DNA of 15,722 nt from Rhodobacterales bacterium UBA3080 (GCA_002366645.1 DFBM01000120.1:1-15722), one strand, 5' to 3'; positions 6,854 to 14,415 are shown, counted from the first letter of the stretch. Made by a program: numbers and translations. The notes: generated by a model from the sequence alone, not told the origin.

Positions 6854-8230
6854 ATGAACACACCCCTCCCGAATTCGCAGACCCGCGATCTCGAAGCATT
6901 GCTCCATCCTTATGCAAACTCGCCCGCCCTGCGCGAAACCGGTTTGCAGATCATCACACGCGGTGAAGGCGTGCGGGTGTTCGACGACAGTGGCAAACCC
7001 TTTATCGAGGCCATGTCCGGTCTGTGGTGTGCCGGTTTGGGGTTTAGCGATCAGGAGTTGGTCGACGCCGCCAAGGAGCAAATGGACAAGCTGCCGTACT
7101 ACCACCTGTTTGGGAACAAATCCCACGAGCCCGCCGTTGAGTTGGCCGAGAAAATCAAGGAACTGGCGCCGGGTATGGCGCGGGTGTTCTACCAATCCTC
7201 TGGGTCCGAGGCGAACGAGACGCAGATCAAGATGATCTGGTATTACAACAACGCACTGGGGCGGCCCGAGAAGAAAAAGATCATCAGCCGCAAGAAGGGC
7301 TATCACGGGGTGACGATTGTGTCGGCTTCGATGACCGGCCTGCCGTATAACCACATGGACTTTGATCTGCCGGTCGACCGCATATTGCACGCCGGAACGC
7401 CACATCACTGGAAAGAAGCCGTTACGGGTGAGAGCGAATTGGAATTCTCCGCCCGTTTGGCCGCAGAACTGGAAGCCCAGATCATTGCCGAAGGGCCAGA
7501 TACAGTTGCCGCCTTCATCGCCGAACCTGTAATGGGAGCTGGCGGCGTGTTGGTGCCGCCGCAGGGCTACTTCGAGGCCATAGGTCCGGTGTTGGAGAAG
7601 TATGACATCCTGTTAATCGCGGACGAAGTGATCTGCGGCTTTGGTCGCACCGGCGAATGGTTCGGCTCGCAAACTCTGGGTATGAAGCCGACATCTATGT
7701 CTATGGCCAAACAGCTAACAGCAGGGTTCGCACCTTTGTCAGCTGTGGCAATCAATCAGGATATGGCGGATGTCATCGAGGGGCATTCGGGCAAACTGGG
7801 CACCTTCGGGCACGGATTTACTTACGGTGGCCACCCGATGGGCTGTGCGGTTGGTGTGAAGGCCTTGGAGATTTACCAGCGGCGCAATATCGTAGGGCAT
7901 GTCCAAAGTCTGGCGCCGAAGTTCGAAGCGCATCTGGCACGATTGGCCGAGCACCCGCTGGTTGGGGAGTATCGTAGCCTCGGTCTGATGGGCGCTTTGG
8001 AGATGGTGCCAAATGCGTCAGCCAAAGGTTTCGACACACCGGGCAAAGTAGGCGCTAAAATGGCGGCGGAGTTGGTTGCACGCGGCGTAATCGTGCGCGC
8101 TGTCGTCGATAGTATCGTCATGTGTCCGCCGATGATTATCACCGCCGACGAGTTGGACGAGATGTTCGCCCCTATGGAAGAGGCGCTCGACGCGACGATG
8201 CTTTGGGCTAAAGCCGAGGGACATTTATGA
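6854..8230 (+). CDS. class III PLP-dependent aminotransferase (omega-amino acid/polyamine:pyruvate type)
   Basis: The 458-residue protein is full length for the class III (ornithine/GABA/omega-amino acid) aminotransferase family. Visible motifs are 'DSGKPFIEAMSGLWCAGLGF', 'KLPYYHLFGNKSHEPA', the PLP phosphate-binding 'SSGSEANETQIKM', 'YHGVTIVSASMTGL', 'FIAEPVMGAGGV', 'LIADEVICGFGRTG' with the ring-binding Asp, and the Schiff-base Lys286 in 'SMAKQLTAGFAPLSAV'. 'FTYGGHPMGCAVG' closes the site. It most resembles enzymes that use pyruvate as amino acceptor with taurine, beta-alanine, putrescine or other amines as donors; the donor cannot be named from sequence. It is a soluble cytoplasmic dimer or tetramer by family. 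The ATG at 6854 follows GAGG (6843-6846), although the frame is open from 6794. It is first in the plus-strand run and overlaps the next gene by ATGA. Confidence 0.92.
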   Translation: MNTPLPNSQTRDLEALLHPYANSPALRETGLQIITRGEGVRVFDDSGKPFIEAMSGLWCAGLGFSDQELVDAAKEQMDKLPYYHLFGNKSHEPAVELAEKIKELAPGMARVFYQSSGSEANETQIKMIWYYNNALGRPEKKKIISRKKGYHGVTIVSASMTGLPYNHMDFDLPVDRILHAGTPHHWKEAVTGESELEFSARLAAELEAQIIAEGPDTVAAFIAEPVMGAGGVLVPPQGYFEAIGPVLEKYDILLIADEVICGFGRTGEWFGSQTLGMKPTSMSMAKQLTAGFAPLSAVAINQDMADVIEGHSGKLGTFGHGFTYGGHPMGCAVGVKALEIYQRRNIVGHVQSLAPKFEAHLARLAEHPLVGEYRSLGLMGALEMVPNASAKGFDTPGKVGAKMAAELVARGVIVRAVVDSIVMCPPMIITADELDEMFAPMEEALDATMLWAKAEGHL

Positions 8231-8640
8231 GTGCCAGCGTAACGGGTCGTTGCCATTGTGGCCGCGTGACGTACGAGAGCACAAAGCCGGTCAACTGGTC
8301 GTGCTTTTGTCATTGCGAAGACTGCCGCCGCTCGACCGGTGCAGTGGCGGCCGCTTTTGTTGGTTTTGACCGGACCGCGTTCGAATGGACCAGCGCAAAA
8401 CCTGCGGTGTATCCTTCGTCGGAAGGGGTTCGCCGGTTATTCTGCGGGGATTGCGGAACGCCTTTGGCCTTTGATGCGGATCGCTATGGCGAAGAAATCC
8501 ATCTCTACACCGGAACGCTCGATCATCCAGAAAATACACCCGCAACTTTCAGCGTTTACGCGGAAGAAAAAATCCCGTGGGTGCATCTGGGCGACGGTTT
8601 AAAGGCCTACGCGAAATCCGGAAGCGGAGAAGAGTATTGA
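8227..8640 (+). CDS. GFA / CENP-V family zinc protein
   Basis: The 137-residue protein has the full cysteine pattern of the glutathione-dependent formaldehyde-activating enzyme (GFA) fold: Cys9-x-Cys11, Cys28-His-Cys30-x-x-Cys33 and Cys74-x-x-Cys77, with 'GRCHCGRVTYE', 'CHCEDCRRSTGA' and 'FCGDCGTPLAF'. Members bind structural zinc. Only some act on S-hydroxymethylglutathione, and most have unknown substrates, so the GFA name should not be read as an activity. Its ATG overlaps the aminotransferase stop by four bases (ATGA), implying translational coupling. A link to aldehyde released by amine transamination is possible but unproven. Confidence 0.9.
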   Translation: MSASVTGRCHCGRVTYESTKPVNWSCFCHCEDCRRSTGAVAAAFVGFDRTAFEWTSAKPAVYPSSEGVRRLFCGDCGTPLAFDADRYGEEIHLYTGTLDHPENTPATFSVYAEEKIPWVHLGDGLKAYAKSGSGEEY

Positions 8641-8671
8641 CCCTTTGGCCAAGCTGTCGCAAAGACGGGTC

Positions 8672-9010
8672 ATGATGATTTACAAAATATTCCGGGCTGA
8701 CGAATGGGCAGCCTTTGAGGCAGCGGGTGAGACCACCGGCGCGCCTATCGATCTTGAAGACGGCTATATTCATATCTCGACTGGTGCGCAGGTTGCCGAG
8801 ACTGTATTCAAGTATTTTTCCAAAGTAGAAGGGCTGAAGATTCTGGCGCTTGATCCGGATACGCTCGGGGAGGCTTTGAAGTGGGAGCCATCGAGGGGCG
8901 GCGACTTGTTTCCGCATTTGTATAGGGCTTTGAAGATGGAAGATATTGTCTGGGTTAAGCCGTTGCCGCATGGGGTCGACGGGCATGTATTTCCGGATGG
9001 TGTGTTGTGA
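8672..9010 (+). CDS. DUF952 domain protein
   Basis: A small soluble protein of about 112 residues matching DUF952: 'IYKIFRADEWAAFEAAGE', 'APIDLEDGYIHISTGAQVAET', 'KWEPSRGGDLFPHLYRAL' and a C-terminal 'HGVDGHVFPDG'. The function of the family is unknown. The frame opens with a TTG at 8645, but homologues begin with Met-x-Ile-Tyr-Lys, which favours ATG 8672 (or 8675, where GGG at 8667-8669 is better spaced). It follows the GFA gene by 31 bases, and its TGA overlaps the GTG start of pyrD (GTGA). It is therefore in the same transcript. Confidence 0.87.
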   Translation: MMIYKIFRADEWAAFEAAGETTGAPIDLEDGYIHISTGAQVAETVFKYFSKVEGLKILALDPDTLGEALKWEPSRGGDLFPHLYRALKMEDIVWVKPLPHGVDGHVFPDGVL

Positions 9011-10068
9011 AAGCAGCCTTACAGAAAATCGGCCTGCCTTTGATGCATTTGCTCGACCCCGAGCAGGCGCATGGATGGGCGTTACGGGCGTTGCGGATGG
9101 GTTTGACGCCGACGCCGGGGGTAGTGACTTCGAACCGTTTGGCGACGACTGTGGCGGGATTGGCTTTACCTAACCCAATAGGCTTGGCGGCCGGTTTTGA
9201 CAAAAACGCCGAGGCGATTGCGCCTTTGTTGCGAAGTGGTTTCGGGTTTATCGAGGTTGGTGCCGCGACTCCGCGACCGCAGGCGGGGAATGCGAAGCCG
9301 CGATTGTTCCGGCTAACTGCGGATGACGCGGCGATCAACCGGTTCGGGTTTAACAATCAGGGCATGGATGTGATCGCGAAGCGGTTGGCTGCGCGGCCCG
9401 AGGGTGGCGTTTTGGGGATTAACCTCGGGGCTAACAAGGACAGCAGCGACAAATCCGAGGACTTTGCCAAAGTATTGGCGACTTGTGGTCCGCATGTGGA
9501 TTTTGCCACCGTGAATGTCTCGTCACCCAACACCGAAAAGCTGCGGGACTTGCAGGGCAAGGCTGCGCTAGAGGGGTTGTTGAACGGTGTCATGGCCCAG
9601 AATGCCAAGCTGGCGAAGCCGGTGGCGGTGTTTCTGAAGATCGCGCCAGATCTGGAGCCGCAGGACTTGCAGGACATCGCGGAGGTGGCGCTGTCGACGG
9701 GGATTTCCGGAATTATTGCCACCAACACCACTCTGTCGCGCGAAGGTTTAACCAGTGCGCAGGCGGCCGAGGTGGGCGGATTGTCCGGACTACCGTTATT
9801 CGAGAAATCCACGCGGGTTCTGGCGCAGCTTTCAGCATTGACCGACGGCAAGTTACCGTTGATCGGAGTTGGCGGGGTTGGTTCCGCCGAGCAGGCTTAT
9901 GCCAAAATTCAAGCAGGGGCTTCGGCGGTGCAGCTTTATACGGCGATGGTTTATAAAGGTATCGGTCTGGCGGCGGATATTGCACGTGGGCTGGATGAAC
10001 TGCTGGAACGTGACGGGTATGACAATGTTGCCGATGCCGTGGGCAGCAAACGGGAGATTTGGTTATGA
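9007..10068 (+). CDS. pyrD: dihydroorotate dehydrogenase (quinone), class 2
   Basis: PyrD oxidises dihydroorotate to orotate in pyrimidine synthesis, using FMN and passing electrons to membrane quinone. The 353-residue length and the amphipathic N-terminal helices ('GLPLMHLLDPEQAHGWALRA') mark it as class 2. Motifs seen: 'NPIGLAAGFDKNAEA', 'GFGFIEVGAATPRPQAGN', 'RLFRL', 'INRFGFNNQGMD', 'GINLGANKDS', the active-site 'NVSSPNTEKLRDLQ' (catalytic Ser at 172 or 173), 'FLKIAPDL', 'IIATNTTLSRE', 'GGLSGLPLF', and the FMN phosphate site 'LIGVGGVGSAEQAYAKIQAGA'. The GTG start overlaps the DUF952 stop (GTGA), and its TGA overlaps the arsC ATG. Every residue block expected for activity is present. Confidence 0.97.
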   Translation: MKAALQKIGLPLMHLLDPEQAHGWALRALRMGLTPTPGVVTSNRLATTVAGLALPNPIGLAAGFDKNAEAIAPLLRSGFGFIEVGAATPRPQAGNAKPRLFRLTADDAAINRFGFNNQGMDVIAKRLAARPEGGVLGINLGANKDSSDKSEDFAKVLATCGPHVDFATVNVSSPNTEKLRDLQGKAALEGLLNGVMAQNAKLAKPVAVFLKIAPDLEPQDLQDIAEVALSTGISGIIATNTTLSREGLTSAQAAEVGGLSGLPLFEKSTRVLAQLSALTDGKLPLIGVGGVGSAEQAYAKIQAGASAVQLYTAMVYKGIGLAADIARGLDELLERDGYDNVADAVGSKREIWL

Positions 10069-10409
10069 GCGAGCCTATTATTTGGCACAATCCGCGATGC
10101 TCGAAATCGCGACAGACACTGGCAATTCTGGAGGAGGCAGGCCTTCAGCCTGCGATTGTGCGATACCTCGAGGATAGCCCGACGGAAGCGGAATTGCGTG
10201 CGGCTTTGAAATTGTTGGGTGTCGGGCCAAAAGAATTAATTCGCGAGGGTGAGGCGGTTTATAAGGAACTCGGTCTGCGAGGCGCGACGGATGATGCTTT
10301 GATTGCCGCTATGGCTGCGCACCCGATATTAATCGAGCGGCCTGTGGTTTTCCATAAGGGGAAAGCTGCGTTGGGGCGGCCGCCAGAGTCGGTTCTAGAT
10401 ATTCTCTGA
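10065..10409 (+). CDS. arsC: ArsC-family arsenate reductase (glutaredoxin type)
   Basis: The 114-residue protein has the thioredoxin-like ArsC fold. The catalytic Cys12 sits in 'WHNPRCSKSRQTL', at the same position as in plasmid R773 ArsC. 'VRYLEDSPTEAEL' and the C-terminal 'IERPVVFHKGKAALGRPPES' keep the arginines expected to bind the oxyanion. It should reduce arsenate to arsenite using glutathione/glutaredoxin. No arsenite efflux gene or ArsR is adjacent, so a YfgD-like housekeeping role is also possible. Its ATG overlaps the pyrD TGA (ATGA), and its own stop lies inside the 3' end of the convergent MATE gene. Confidence 0.92.
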   Translation: MSEPIIWHNPRCSKSRQTLAILEEAGLQPAIVRYLEDSPTEAELRAALKLLGVGPKELIREGEAVYKELGLRGATDDALIAAMAAHPILIERPVVFHKGKAALGRPPESVLDIL

Positions 10410-11729
10410 CGGTTCATCCGCCGAAGCTTCGAGCGCTGGGTAGTAGCGCCAAAGGGTCAGCGCACGGACGATGTCGAATAATATCAGTGACAGCCATAGC
10501 CCGTGGTTGCCCATCGTCGGGACCAACACAAACAGCAACGCGCCATAGACGATGGCCGACTGGAACATAGCAAGGCGCATTTCGCGGGTGCGGGTGGCGC
10601 CGATGAAGAAGCCGTCGAACATCCAGCTTGGCAGGCCGATAATCGGGAAGATTACCATCCACCAGAGGTAGGAGCGTGCCTCGATCCGGACGTCCGGTGC
10701 GGTGGTCATGATGTCAATGATTGTAGTGCCCGCAAGGCCGAAAGCGCCGACAAGTAGCAGGCTCGCGCCAAAGGCCCACTTGCTGGAAAGCCAGGCGCCG
10801 CGCCGGAGTGCTGCGCGGTTGCGGGCGCCGAGAGCTTGGCCCACCAACGCTTCGGCTGCGAAGGCAAAACCGTCTAGGGCGTAAGCGGTGATTCCGACGA
10901 ATTGCAGCAATATCTGATTGGCGGCGAGGGTCTCGTCGCCCAGACCTGCGCCGATGAACAGGAACGTCAGGAAGCTGGTTTGCAGCAGCACCGAACGCAG
11001 CATGATGTCACCATTCACGACCGCCATTCGTTTTATTTTGATGCGGTCAAATACCCGCTTCCAGTCGCGCCACTGGTCGCCGCCAAAGGCCGCGCGGCAA
11101 AGCCATAGGCCAAGGAGAACGCCGCTCCATTCAGCGATCAGGGTGGCGATGGCGACTCCTTCGACGCCCCATCCAAGGCCAAGTACAAACCAGATATCGA
11201 GCGCAATATTCAGACCGTTCATCCAGAGTTGCAAGATCAGGACGGCGCGTGTGCGTTCCATCGCGATCAGCCAGCCGGTTATGGCATAGGTCGAGATGGC
11301 GGCGGGTGCGCCCCAGATGCGGATGGACAGGTATTGGCTGGCGAGGTTCTCGACCTCGGGTGTGGCGGGGGAGATTTTGAACGCGCCCCAGAACAGCGCC
11401 GACTGGAAGAGGATGAAGACCAGTCCTGCCACCGCGCCGATCATCAGACCCCGCACCAGAAGGGCACCGGTTTCGGGAACGTCCCCTGCGCCGCGGGCTT
11501 GGGCGACCAGTCCGGATGTGCCCATACGCAGGAAGCCGAAAATCCAGTAGATTGCCGCGAGAATGATGGAGCCGACGCCGACTGCGCCGATCGGTGCGGC
11601 CTCGCCTAGCTGCCCCACGACGCCGGTGTCCACAGCACCGAGTATCGGATAAGTGGCGTTCGAAATGACGATCGGGATGGCGATATGCAAGACACGGCGA
11701 TGTGTGATCGCCTTTGTGTCAGCGTCCAT
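10395..11729 (-). CDS. MATE-family multidrug/cation antiporter (DinF-like)
   Basis: The 444-residue membrane protein has about 12 hydrophobic segments in two related halves, the normal MATE size. Its first segment reads 'IAIPIVISNATYPILGAVDT' followed by 'GVVGQLG', the DinF-subgroup form of the family signature. Also seen are 'IFGFLRMGTSGLVAQARG' and, in the second half, 'AYALDGFAFAAEALVGQALG'. MATE proteins export organic cations or drugs using Na+ or H+. ATG 11729 is preferred over GTG 11735, because homologues begin shortly before 'HRRVLHIA'. It overlaps the upstream thioesterase gene by 11 bases, so it is the last gene of a three-gene minus-strand operon. Its TAG lies 15 bases inside the convergent arsC. 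Confidence 0.93.
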   Translation of the reverse strand: MDADTKAITHRRVLHIAIPIVISNATYPILGAVDTGVVGQLGEAAPIGAVGVGSIILAAIYWIFGFLRMGTSGLVAQARGAGDVPETGALLVRGLMIGAVAGLVFILFQSALFWGAFKISPATPEVENLASQYLSIRIWGAPAAISTYAITGWLIAMERTRAVLILQLWMNGLNIALDIWFVLGLGWGVEGVAIATLIAEWSGVLLGLWLCRAAFGGDQWRDWKRVFDRIKIKRMAVVNGDIMLRSVLLQTSFLTFLFIGAGLGDETLAANQILLQFVGITAYALDGFAFAAEALVGQALGARNRAALRRGAWLSSKWAFGASLLLVGAFGLAGTTIIDIMTTAPDVRIEARSYLWWMVIFPIIGLPSWMFDGFFIGATRTREMRLAMFQSAIVYGALLFVLVPTMGNHGLWLSLILFDIVRALTLWRYYPALEASADEPSENI

Positions 11730-12240
11730 CCACACCGTCCAGATCGGGCATCAGGAAATGGCCCGTGGCTTGCGCGAAAAGTTTGGTTTTGTTGTCCTGC
11801 CATGCCTCGACATGAACCGAGGCATAGCGACGTCCGGAGCGATTTACACGCGCCCGTGCATAGGCGTCGCGCGGAAGGCCGGTGCGCAGGTAGTCGACGG
11901 TAAAATCGATGGTTTTGGGCATCGCAGGGAATTCGCCACGCTCGATCGCGAGGGCGGCGGGACCGCCGCTTTCCATCTGGTCCCAGACAATGGACCACAT
12001 CAGCTCCACCACTGCGGTGACTTCGAGGAAGGCGCCGGTTACGCCGCCGTGGATTGCCGGGAGGAACGGATTGCCGATCAGGGTTTCGTTGAACGGCAAA
12101 TTTGCGGTGAGCTCGTCGCCACGGCGGTCGAAATTAACGCCGAGGTGCTGGATATAGGGAACATTGCCGGCAAGCTTGGCCAAGGCCGCATCGCGGCGTT
12201 GTTTGATGACTTGAACCGGTTCGGGTTTGGGACGGGGCAT
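11719..12240 (-). CDS. PaaI-family hotdog thioesterase
   Basis: A 173-residue single hotdog-fold protein with the PaaI/YdiI signature 'IHGGVTGAFLEVTAVVE' (His64-Gly-Gly) and 'TIDFTVDYLRTGLPRDAYARA', matching the acyl-CoA thioesterase strand that lines the CoA channel. It probably hydrolyses acyl- or aryl-CoA esters; substrate unknown. It lacks a signal peptide. The ATG shares its A with the TAA stop of the preceding gene (TAATG), so the two thioesterases are translationally coupled. They are diverged paralogues that may form a heteromer (inference). Confidence 0.88.
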   Translation of the reverse strand: MPRPKPEPVQVIKQRRDAALAKLAGNVPYIQHLGVNFDRRGDELTANLPFNETLIGNPFLPAIHGGVTGAFLEVTAVVELMWSIVWDQMESGGPAALAIERGEFPAMPKTIDFTVDYLRTGLPRDAYARARVNRSGRRYASVHVEAWQDNKTKLFAQATGHFLMPDLDGVDGR

Positions 12241-12692
12241 TATGCGCCCTCCTTTTTCGGACGGCCGGCGGTGAAGGCACCGGCGGCGGAAGCGACGGGA
12301 TCATCCTCGTTTTCATCAACGGCGGTGGCGCGCACGAAGGCGACGGAATGGGTTACGCGGTAACATTCGGCGCGGGCGATGACGCGTTGGCCGGGGGTGG
12401 CGGAGCGCATGTAGTCGATCCGCAGGTCGATTGTCGCCGTGCCGGAGGGAACCAGCGGGTGCGCCGATACCGCCGCCCCTGAGCAGGTGTCCAACAATGC
12501 GGTGATGACTCCGCCATGCAAAACGCCCGTACCCGGATCGCCGACGAAACGCGGGTCATAGTCGATGGACATTTCGGCCGTCCCTTCCCCGATGTCGAGC
12601 AGCTTCATTCCGAGATCGCGCGCATGGGGGATGGCCTCTATAAACTGTCGGGCGATTTTACGGCGTTGCGTTTGTTGTTCGTCGCTGGTCAT
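12240..12692 (-). CDS. PaaI-family hotdog thioesterase (first gene of operon)
   Basis: A 150-residue hotdog-fold protein with 'GTGVLHGGVITALLDTCSGAA' (His59-Gly-Gly) and 'TIDLRIDYMRSATPGQRVIARA', the PaaI-type thioesterase pattern, with 'HSVAFVRATAVDE' in the last strand. It should act on a CoA thioester in the cytoplasm. The frame opens at 12779, but ATG 12692 is preferred: GGAG lies about nine bases upstream, the extra 29 residues are not hotdog-like, and they would overlap the operator-like repeats at 12747-12802. It is the first of three minus-strand genes (two thioesterases, MATE exporter). Confidence 0.88.
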   Translation of the reverse strand: MTSDEQQTQRRKIARQFIEAIPHARDLGMKLLDIGEGTAEMSIDYDPRFVGDPGTGVLHGGVITALLDTCSGAAVSAHPLVPSGTATIDLRIDYMRSATPGQRVIARAECYRVTHSVAFVRATAVDENEDDPVASAAGAFTAGRPKKEGA

Positions 12693-12746
12693 GGGCTGGT
12701 CTCCGACTCGGAAATTGGGCTTGGTAAAAGTCTGGCCATATTTTGC

Positions 12747-12802
12747 TTGCAAATGCCAGTCTAATTCGCCATATTGCAAATGAGAATAATTCGCAATTGC
12801 AG
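12747..12802. promoter_or_regulatory. tandem Fur/Mur-like operator between thioesterase operon and metal exporter
   Basis: Copy B (12774-12802) is an inverted repeat centred on A12788, with arms TTGCAAATGAGAAT and ATTCGCAATTGCAG; 11 of 14 positions are symmetrical. Its core GAGAAT-A-ATTCGC resembles the 7-1-7 Fur-family pattern. Copy A begins with the same TTGCAAATG (12747-12755), followed by AATTCGCCA (12763-12771), i.e. the same half-sites 25-27 bp upstream with a diverged centre. A possible plus-strand promoter, TTGCAA (12747-12752), 17 bases, CATATT (12770-12775), would place copy A on the -35 and copy B over the start point. The ribosome site AGGA (12801-12804) follows immediately. Binding by a metal sensor such as Mur/Fur is inferred. 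Confidence 0.5.
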
Positions 12803-12811
12803 GAAATGCTT

Positions 12812-13957
12812 ATGTCGATTGAAGCCACCGCCCCGAAAACCGGTTGGAGTTTTCCGGAAAAATTAGGTCCGTTTCGGGGGAAACGCTTGCCTGTTGTGTT
12901 GCTTTTGATGGTTTTGGCAGCCTTCCCCGGCGAACTTGGCGAGTTGACGCGTGGCCTGATGACCGACGCCTATGTGCAGGTTAGCGCCTTTGTGGCAACG
13001 ACATTGTTGATCTTTTACGGGGCGGAACGGCTGTTCAACTTCAATCTAGGCGCCGCCCTGCGCAATGCGCGCGGGTTTCAGGTGCCGATGTCGGCCCTCC
13101 TTGGTGCGACCCCCGGATGCGGCGGTGCCGTGGTTGTGGTTGCGGCCTATTCGTCCGGCAATGTGGGATTCGGGGCGGTTGTCGCTGCCCTGACCGCGAC
13201 GATGGGTGACGCAGCGTTCCTTTTGATCGCAACGCGGCCCGATGTGGCAATCGTGGTGTTGCCGTTATCCTTGATCGTCGGAATCGCCTCCGGATATCTG
13301 GTGGATTTGTTCAACAAAACCGACTTTCGCGGCATTCCTTCCGCGACATGTGAACTGGCACCGTTGATCGGACGCATTCGCCCCAGAGACTACGCCTATG
13401 TTGCGGTTGTCTTGCCTGGTCTCGTGATGGGTGTCTCGCAATTGGCGCAGGTTGATCTGGAGGCGGTTTTCGGGCCGTGGATGACCGCTGTCGGGTTAAT
13501 CGGGACGGCGCTCGGGCTGTTTGTCTGGGTTACTTCGCCAGTGCACGCGATGTCTCATGTAGACGATGCACCCTTTACACGAGCGGCGGAAGAAACGAGC
13601 TTTATCTCGATTTGGGTGATCGGGGCCTATCTGGCTTATGACTATGTGGTGACGTTTCTGGGCGTGGACCTCAAGGATGCGTTTTCGGCGATAGCACCGC
13701 TGTTGCCGCTAATGGGTGTGGCGATTGGCCTGATCCCGGGTTGCGGGCCGCAGGTATTGGTCACGACGTTGTATATAAACGGCATCATTCCGTTCTCGGC
13801 GTTGATGGGGAATGCGATCTCGAATGATGGTGATGCGCTGTTTCCTGCGATCGCGTTGAACCCTAAAGCAGCCGTAGCAGCGACGCTGTACAGCACCCTG
13901 CCCGCCATGCTGCTAGCCTATGGATTTTATTTCTTTGCACCAAACGCTTTCTTGTGA
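12812..13957 (+). CDS. putative manganese/heavy-metal exporter, ~10 TM (ArsP_2-like family)
   Basis: The 381-residue protein is strongly hydrophobic with about ten membrane segments. It has an internal duplication marked by matching motifs: 'GATPGCGGAVVVVAAYSSG' (Pro101-Gly-Cys103-Gly) followed by 'ATMGDAAFLLIA', and 'GLIPGCGPQVLVTTLY' (Pro309-Gly-Cys311-Gly) followed by 'AISNDGDALFPAIAL'. Paired PGCG loops and the Asp-containing MGDA/DGDA helices are likely the transport path. This pattern fits the family annotated as putative manganese transporter / 10TM heavy-metal exporter; the substrate is not proven. ATG 12812 is chosen because AGGA (12801-12804) lies seven bases upstream. The frame is open from 12743, but that part covers the operator repeats. 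It is followed after 48 bases by a MerR gene. Confidence 0.85.
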   Translation: MSIEATAPKTGWSFPEKLGPFRGKRLPVVLLLMVLAAFPGELGELTRGLMTDAYVQVSAFVATTLLIFYGAERLFNFNLGAALRNARGFQVPMSALLGATPGCGGAVVVVAAYSSGNVGFGAVVAALTATMGDAAFLLIATRPDVAIVVLPLSLIVGIASGYLVDLFNKTDFRGIPSATCELAPLIGRIRPRDYAYVAVVLPGLVMGVSQLAQVDLEAVFGPWMTAVGLIGTALGLFVWVTSPVHAMSHVDDAPFTRAAEETSFISIWVIGAYLAYDYVVTFLGVDLKDAFSAIAPLLPLMGVAIGLIPGCGPQVLVTTLYINGIIPFSALMGNAISNDGDALFPAIALNPKAAVAATLYSTLPAMLLAYGFYFFAPNAFL

Positions 13958-14005
13958 TTGCCAAATCAGCTCTGCTTGCTCAAAATGCGCAAAAAGGGGA
14001 ATGGC

Positions 14006-14386
14006 ATGTCATCAGAAACGTTAACGCTGAAAGAAATGTGTGCGCTTTTCGAAGTGACCCCGCGCACTTTGCGGTACTACGAATATCTTGAGCTGATCTC
14101 TCCAGTGAAGAAGGGCCGCACCAGATACTACGGTCCGACGGAAAAAGCGCGGGTAAAACTTATCCGGCAAGGTCGGCGATTTGGCTTTCCGCTCGAAGAA
14201 ATCCGGCAGTGGTTGGAGTTATATGACCAAGGCGACCAGAACCGCAGCCAGATGGAACGCTGGATCGAAATGTCAACCGATCAGATTGAAGAACTGGAAC
14301 AGCGCAAGCGGGAACTGGACGAGATAACCTGCGAATTGCAGCGCTTGCGCCAGGTGACACAGGATTCGCTTGACCAGCTTGGCTGA
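14006..14386 (+). CDS. MerR-family transcriptional regulator (first of tandem pair)
   Basis: A 126-residue MerR-type protein: winged HTH at residues 6-75 ('LTLKEMCALFEVTPRTLRYY', 'RFGFPLEEIRQWLELYD'), then a long dimerisation coiled coil (about 82-120), then almost no effector domain. There are no metal-binding cysteines, so it is not a MerR/CueR metal sensor despite following a metal exporter. The shape fits the small regulators of fatty-acid and branched-chain amino-acid catabolism in proteobacteria (LiuR-like). ATG 14006 has a good site (AAGGGGA, 13994-14000); the frame is open from TTG 13958. By hand alignment about 42 of the first 78 positions match the next gene product. Confidence 0.88.
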   Translation: MSSETLTLKEMCALFEVTPRTLRYYEYLELISPVKKGRTRYYGPTEKARVKLIRQGRRFGFPLEEIRQWLELYDQGDQNRSQMERWIEMSTDQIEELEQRKRELDEITCELQRLRQVTQDSLDQLG

Positions 14387-14396
14387 CGCGACGTCA

Positions 14397-14415
14397 CCTT
14401 ACGTTCACGTCAACC
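14397..14415. promoter_or_regulatory. ACGT box, copy 1 (candidate MerR/LiuR-type operator)
   Basis: CCTTACGTTCACGTCAACC begins 10 bases after the first merR stop. Two ACGT halves are separated by TC, giving dyad symmetry (TTACGT / ACGTCAA). It matches copy 2 at 17 of 19 positions, and another ACGTCACCTTAC element abuts it on the left (14391-14402). Proteobacterial LiuR sites, as I recall them, also carry paired ACGT halves. Ownership by one of the two flanking MerR proteins is inferred. Confidence 0.5.

Noticed and set aside
6680..7408. 243-codon N-terminal extension of the 5'-nucleotidase frame
   Set aside because: It lies antisense to the aminotransferase, and the GGAGG site plus signal peptide set the start at 6679.
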